Origin: JBHGAV01 sp041946685
GTDB lineage: Bacteria; Acidobacteriota; Terriglobia; Bryobacterales; Bryobacteraceae
Length of the DNA stretch: 34,955 bases
Assembly: GCA_041946685.1 (NCBI GenBank)
Contig: JBHGAV010000047.1
Location: forward strand, 1 to 34,955
Direction: 5' to 3'
Part shown: positions 31,779-34,955 of the stretch, piece after piece
Numbering within the stretch: position 1 is the first letter of the stretch
How the letters are laid out: every line of letters begins with the position of its first letter
Made by a program: the position numbers and the translations under genes
The notes under the pieces: generated by a model
Database searches by the model: none
Told to the model about the DNA's origin: nothing
The model's input: the letters and a program-made list of their open reading frames with translations, nothing else

Positions 31779-33170
31779 ATGATCCGCCAACTTCGTGACC
31801 TGGTACCTCCGAACGTGCTGCTCCTGCTGGTCACCGAGTCGGCAATCATCTGTTGCTGCTTCGTCCTGGCCGCCTACCGGATCCTCGAGGTGGACCCCGC
31901 TGTCTACCTGCTTTACGACGGGGGGCTGGGCCGCATCCTGCTCACCGTGGTAACCATTCTCATAGGCATGCACCTGCACGACCTGTACGGCGAGATTCAG
32001 GTGAAGTCCCGGCTGCTGCTGTTGCAGCAGCTATGCCAGGTGATGGGCATCGCCTTCCTGGCTCAGGCCTTGCTCGGTTACGTGAACGCCGAGCTGATTC
32101 TTCCGCGGTGGGTGATGATGCTCGGCTGCGGCCTGAGCCTTGTGGCGATCATGAGCTGGCGCCTGTTTTACGGAGCCTGCGTGGTCCGCGCCCTGGGCGA
32201 GCAGAAACTGCTGCTACTGGGGCGGAACGATCTCGCCCTTCAGATCGCGCGGCACCTTGCCGAGCGGCCCGAGTTCGGCATGCGGGTGGTGGGGTGCCTG
32301 GACGACGCATCCGGCGACGAGGGGCCGTCTGGCGGCCCCCCGCGGCTGGGGGGCATAACCGAACTGCGGGAGGTTGCCTCGGCCACCAAGCCGGACTGCA
32401 TCGTGGTCGGCCTGAGGGAGCGAAGAGGGAACGTGCCCGTGGCCGATCTGCTGGATCTGCGGTTCTCCGGGGTCAAGATCGAAGAGGCGTCCACGACCTT
32501 TGAGAACCTCCTGAAGAGAGTCTCGCTGCACGATCTGCGTCCGGCCCAGCTCATCTACTCCGGCGAGCTCGGCCCCAGGCCAAGCCAGGTAGCGCTGCAA
32601 ATGGCTTATTCCACCCTGATAGCGCTGGCAGGTTTGATCCTTTGCGCTCCGCTGATGCTGCTGGTGGCCCTGGCCGTCAAGCTCACCTCCCCCGGTCCGG
32701 TGCTCTACCGGCAGACCCGGGTCGGCTGGCACGGCAGACCGTTTACCGTCCTCAAGTTCCGCTCGATGCACGTCAATGCCGAAGCCGCCACGGGAGCTGT
32801 CTGGGCTTCCAAGGAAGACCCCCGCGTGACCCGGGTCGGCCGTTGGCTGCGGCTGCTTCGCCTGGATGAGCTTCCACAGTTCATCAACGTGCTGCGAGGA
32901 GAGATGTCGCTGGTGGGGCCGCGTCCGGAAAGGCCGGAGTTCGTGGAGATGCTCGCCGAGAGCATTCCATACTACCGGCAGCGGCAGTTCGTGCGGCCCG
33001 GCATCACCGGCTGGGCGCAGCTCAACTACAAGTATGGGAACACGCTGGAGGACGCGGCGCACAAGCTCGAGTACGATCTTTACTACATCAAGCACATGTC
33101 TCCCGCGCTGGACGCCTACATCATCTTCCACACCGTCAAGACGGTGATCCTTTCGCGCGGGGCGCAGTGA
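31779..33170 (+). CDS. Exopolysaccharide initiating polyprenyl glycosylphosphotransferase
   Basis: This is a 463-residue membrane enzyme that moves a sugar phosphate from a nucleotide sugar to undecaprenyl phosphate, the first step in exopolysaccharide assembly. Four N-terminal helices and a CoA-binding-like region (KLLLLGRNDLALQIARHL) are followed by FENLLKRVSLHDLRPAQLIY, one more helix and the catalytic bacterial sugar transferase domain: SPGPVLYRQTRVGWHGRPF, KFRSMH, LRLDELPQFINVLRGEMSLV, GPRPERPEF and RPGITGWAQLNY. It resembles the EpsB-type transferases associated with PEP-CTERM systems. The ATG at 31779 has no visible ribosome binding site. No other polysaccharide genes flank it directly, so it is probably a stand-alone initiator. 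Confidence 0.92.
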   Translation: MIRQLRDLVPPNVLLLLVTESAIICCCFVLAAYRILEVDPAVYLLYDGGLGRILLTVVTILIGMHLHDLYGEIQVKSRLLLLQQLCQVMGIAFLAQALLGYVNAELILPRWVMMLGCGLSLVAIMSWRLFYGACVVRALGEQKLLLLGRNDLALQIARHLAERPEFGMRVVGCLDDASGDEGPSGGPPRLGGITELREVASATKPDCIVVGLRERRGNVPVADLLDLRFSGVKIEEASTTFENLLKRVSLHDLRPAQLIYSGELGPRPSQVALQMAYSTLIALAGLILCAPLMLLVALAVKLTSPGPVLYRQTRVGWHGRPFTVLKFRSMHVNAEAATGAVWASKEDPRVTRVGRWLRLLRLDELPQFINVLRGEMSLVGPRPERPEFVEMLAESIPYYRQRQFVRPGITGWAQLNYKYGNTLEDAAHKLEYDLYYIKHMSPALDAYIIFHTVKTVILSRGAQ

Positions 33171-33173
33171 TTC

Positions 33174-33187
33174 AGCCGCCTTCGGCT
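33174..33187 (+). terminator. Possible hairpin after the sugar transferase gene
   Basis: AGCCG-CCTT-CGGCT begins 3 bp after the stop codon. No T-run follows, so it is at best a weak or Rho-type site. Confidence 0.25.
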
Positions 33188-33205
33188 CAGGGGCGGGCTA
33201 CCCGG

Positions 33206-33235
33206 TTGACCGGCCCTTTCGGCATGTGCTAGCTT
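33206..33235 (+). promoter_or_regulatory. Candidate promoter of the ATP synthase genes
   Basis: TTGACC (33206-33211) is 18 bp from TAGCTT (33230-33235), about 55 bp before the first ATP synthase gene. The -10 is weak. Confidence 0.3.
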
Positions 33236-33289
33236 GACGCATTAGGCCGCTGTCCTTCTGCCGTTCCGGACGACAGTTCCTTAATACCG

Positions 33290-33739
33290 ATGGACGCAAT
33301 CCTGACCGCCCTCGGCGGGCTCCTGCTACGGGCTCTACCAACGTTCTTCCTGCTGCTTCTACTGCACTTCTATCTTAAACGCGTGTTTTTCCGCCCCCTC
33401 GACAAGGTGCTGGAGGCGCGCCGCCAAGCCACCGAAGGCGCCCGGGAGAGAGCGCAGGCGAGCCTCGACGTGGCCGCTGCCCGGCGAGCCGACTACGAGG
33501 CCGCAATCCTCGGCGCGCGCACGGAGATCTACAGGGAGCAGGAAGACGCCCGGAGGAAATGGCGCGAGGAGCAGTCTGCTCGCCTGGACGAGTCGCGACG
33601 AAGCGAGTCGGAAGCGGTCAAGCAAGCCAGGGCGGGGATTGCCAGCGACGCCGCTCAGGCCGCACAGGCGCTCGCAGCTCAGAGCGAACGGCTGGCGGGC
33701 GGAATCGCTGAAGCCATTCTTTCCGGGAGGCGGAGTTGA
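33290..33739 (+). CDS. ATP synthase F0 subunit b-type (b/b')
   Basis: This is a 149-residue stalk subunit. One N-terminal membrane helix (TFFLLLLLHFYLKRVFF) is followed by the conserved RPLDKVLEARR and a long charged coiled coil rich in Arg, Glu and Ala ending in SERLAGGIAEAIL. It anchors F1 to the membrane as part of the peripheral stalk. With the next gene it makes a b/b' pair. Genes for subunits a and c are not upstream in this window, as in genomes with split ATP synthase loci. The stop overlaps the next start by 4 bp (TTGA). Confidence 0.88.
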   Translation: MDAILTALGGLLLRALPTFFLLLLLHFYLKRVFFRPLDKVLEARRQATEGARERAQASLDVAAARRADYEAAILGARTEIYREQEDARRKWREEQSARLDESRRSESEAVKQARAGIASDAAQAAQALAAQSERLAGGIAEAILSGRRS

Positions 33740-34341
33740 AGCGTCTTCTGCTGAGTTGCCTCGTCCTGACCGCGCTGTCCGGTTCGCTTCTTCTCGCGCA
33801 GCATGGGGCCGAGGGGGGCGAACATGCCGCCGGGGGGAGTTCTAACGAGCTCCTTTGGAAATGGGCCAACTTCGCCATCCTGGTGGGCGCCCTGGGATAT
33901 CTGGTCTACAAGAATGCCGGGGTGTTCTTCCGTTCCCGCACCGAGGCGATCCGGAAAGGAATCGAGGAGGCCGACCGTCTTCGGCGTGACGCGGAAGAGC
34001 GCGCCAGCCAGATGGAAGAGCGTCTGAAGAACCTCGAGAGCGAGGTTCGGGCCCTGCGCGCAAGCGCGGAGCAGGAGATGGCAGCCGAGAAGGAGCGGCT
34101 GCAGCGGGAGACCGAGGAAGGGCTGCGGAAGATCCGCGAGCACTCCGAACAGGAGATCGCCAGCGCCGTCAAGGCCGCCCGGCACGAGGTCCGCGTCCAG
34201 GCGGCCGAGCTTGCGCTCCGGCTGGCTGCCGACAAGATCCGGACCATGATTTCGCCCCAGGTGGATCAGGGACTGGTGGAAGCTGTGCTCCATGACATAG
34301 AGAAGCAGGCCGGGGGCCCGCGCCGCAAGGAGGTCAACTGA
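33736..34341 (+). CDS. atpF: ATP synthase F0 subunit b, with N-terminal signal-like segment
   Basis: This is a 201-residue b subunit starting with TTG, with GGGAGGCGGAG just upstream. An unusual N-terminal hydrophobic stretch (MKRLLLSCLVLTALSGSLLLAQ) looks like a cleavable signal peptide. After a Gly/Glu/His-rich linker comes the true membrane helix NFAILVGALGYLVY. The rest is a coiled coil (EEADRLRRDAEERASQMEER and on) ending with the conserved AELALRLAADKI. It partners the preceding subunit in the peripheral stalk. Confidence 0.9.
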   Translation: MKRLLLSCLVLTALSGSLLLAQHGAEGGEHAAGGSSNELLWKWANFAILVGALGYLVYKNAGVFFRSRTEAIRKGIEEADRLRRDAEERASQMEERLKNLESEVRALRASAEQEMAAEKERLQRETEEGLRKIREHSEQEIASAVKAARHEVRVQAAELALRLAADKIRTMISPQVDQGLVEAVLHDIEKQAGGPRRKEVN

Positions 34342-34343
34342 CC

Positions 34344-34889
34344 ATGGCCCTGGCGGTGGCTTCCCGGTATTCAAGGGCGCTTGCGGACCTGGTGCTCGAC
34401 CCCGCCCGCGGCCTGGACGCCTCGAGAGTCGTCGAGGAGCTGTCGGCGCTGGAGCAGGCGGTGGCGGGCTCCGCGGAACTTCGCAATGTGCTGCTTTCAC
34501 CCGCCGTGGCCCCGGCACGCAAACGGGCCGTGATCGCCCGTCTGGCCGGACGACTGGGCGTCTCCAGGTTGGTGCTGAACTGCGTCTACGTGATCATCGA
34601 CCACCGCCGCACGGCGATGCTCTCCGAGATCCGGCAGGCGTTTCAGGCGTTGATCGACGAGAGAACCGGCTCGGTGGAAGCGGGTGTGACGGCGGCCAGG
34701 CAACTCGCCGCCGGCGAGCAGGAGAAGGTCGAGGCCAGCCTCGGCCGCCTGACGGGGAAGAAGGTGCGCTGCAAATTCTCCGTGGATGAAAGCCTGATTG
34801 GCGGCCTGGTGGCCAGGATCGGCTCAACGATTTACGACGGTTCGGTGAAGGGCCAGTTGGAGGCCCTGCGCCGGAGATTGACGGTATAG
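34344..34889 (+). CDS. atpH: ATP synthase F1 delta subunit
   Basis: This is a 181-residue peripheral stalk protein linking F1 to the b subunits. The N-terminal ASRYSRALADLVL and the C-terminal DESLIGGLVARIGSTIYDGS with KGQLEALRRRL are typical of OSCP/delta. AAGGAGG sits just before the ATG at 34344, 2 bp after the previous stop. Confidence 0.93.
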   Translation: MALAVASRYSRALADLVLDPARGLDASRVVEELSALEQAVAGSAELRNVLLSPAVAPARKRAVIARLAGRLGVSRLVLNCVYVIIDHRRTAMLSEIRQAFQALIDERTGSVEAGVTAARQLAAGEQEKVEASLGRLTGKKVRCKFSVDESLIGGLVARIGSTIYDGSVKGQLEALRRRLTV

Positions 34890-34893
34890 CGCT

Positions 34894-34955
34894 ATGGCTC
34901 AGATTCGAGCAGACGAGATCGCGCGGGTACTGCGCGAAGAGATCGACAACTACGA
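34894..34955 (+). CDS. atpA: ATP synthase F1 alpha subunit, 5' fragment
   Basis: Only the first 20 residues are visible before the right edge, MAQIRADEIARVLREEIDNY, a typical alpha-subunit N-terminus (family form MAQIRADEIS..LREQI). The start is 4 bp after the delta stop. Confidence 0.88.
   Translation, partial: MAQIRADEIARVLREEIDNY

Overview
The window is high-GC bacterial DNA, densely coded on both strands, and most likely from an Acidobacteriota chromosome of Solibacter/Bryobacterales type. The main clues are a PadR regulator translationally coupled to a long duplicated FtsX/MacB permease with no ATPase beside it (the 'acidobacterial duplicated orphan permease' architecture), an S46 dipeptidyl-peptidase, a class II ribonucleotide reductase, and beta-sandwich repeats resembling a Solibacter C-terminal domain. 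No tRNA, rRNA, CRISPR array, insertion sequence or phage gene was seen.

Layout. (1) 1-5832, minus strand: a tight operon (lipoprotein, membrane-anchored SDH-type serine protease, MprF-like aminoacyl-phosphatidylglycerol synthase, AcvB/VirJ-like hydrolase, MprF-like flippase, partial DUF421 protein). Synthase, hydrolase and flippase together look like a 'split MprF' membrane-lipid aminoacylation module with its own lipid hydrolase. (2) 5893-8703, minus: nrdJ, with a candidate promoter and a leader hairpin. (3) 8814-13877: a possible surface-glycan group made of a methyltransferase with two beta-sandwich repeats, a beta-helix lipoprotein, a Wzt-like protein whose ATPase domain has collapsed, and an ATP-grasp-like ligase. 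(4) 13981-17304: a secreted S46 dipeptidyl-peptidase and a secreted serine beta-lactamase-like hydrolase, convergent. (5) 17425-23822, plus: an assimilatory sulfate reduction operon, cobA-cysD-cysN-cysI-sirC-cysH. CysN carries a decayed APS-kinase domain, and CysH has the iron-sulfur cysteines of an APS reductase, so the pathway appears to run through APS rather than PAPS. (6) 23815-27752: two direct copies of a BON-domain sequence, 3,781 bp apart, flank the PadR-permease pair; one copy is intact and the other is a remnant. (7) 27590-31512, minus: phoH-ybeY-corC-era-BON, a conserved RNA/ribosome-maturation operon with a secreted BON protein at its end. (8) 31779-33170, plus: an exopolysaccharide initiating sugar-phosphate transferase. 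(9) 33290-34955, plus: ATP synthase genes for two b-type subunits, delta, and the start of alpha.

The observations most worth following are the split MprF plus AcvB-like operon, the Wzt-like protein that lost its signature and helical subdomain, the dead APS-kinase tail on CysN paired with an APS-type CysH, and the duplicated BON sequence bracketing the permease cassette. Several genes also have a -10-like hexamer only 7-9 nt before the start codon and no ribosome binding site, which suggests leaderless transcripts. All assignments come from reading the sequence and from family knowledge; no database search was run.
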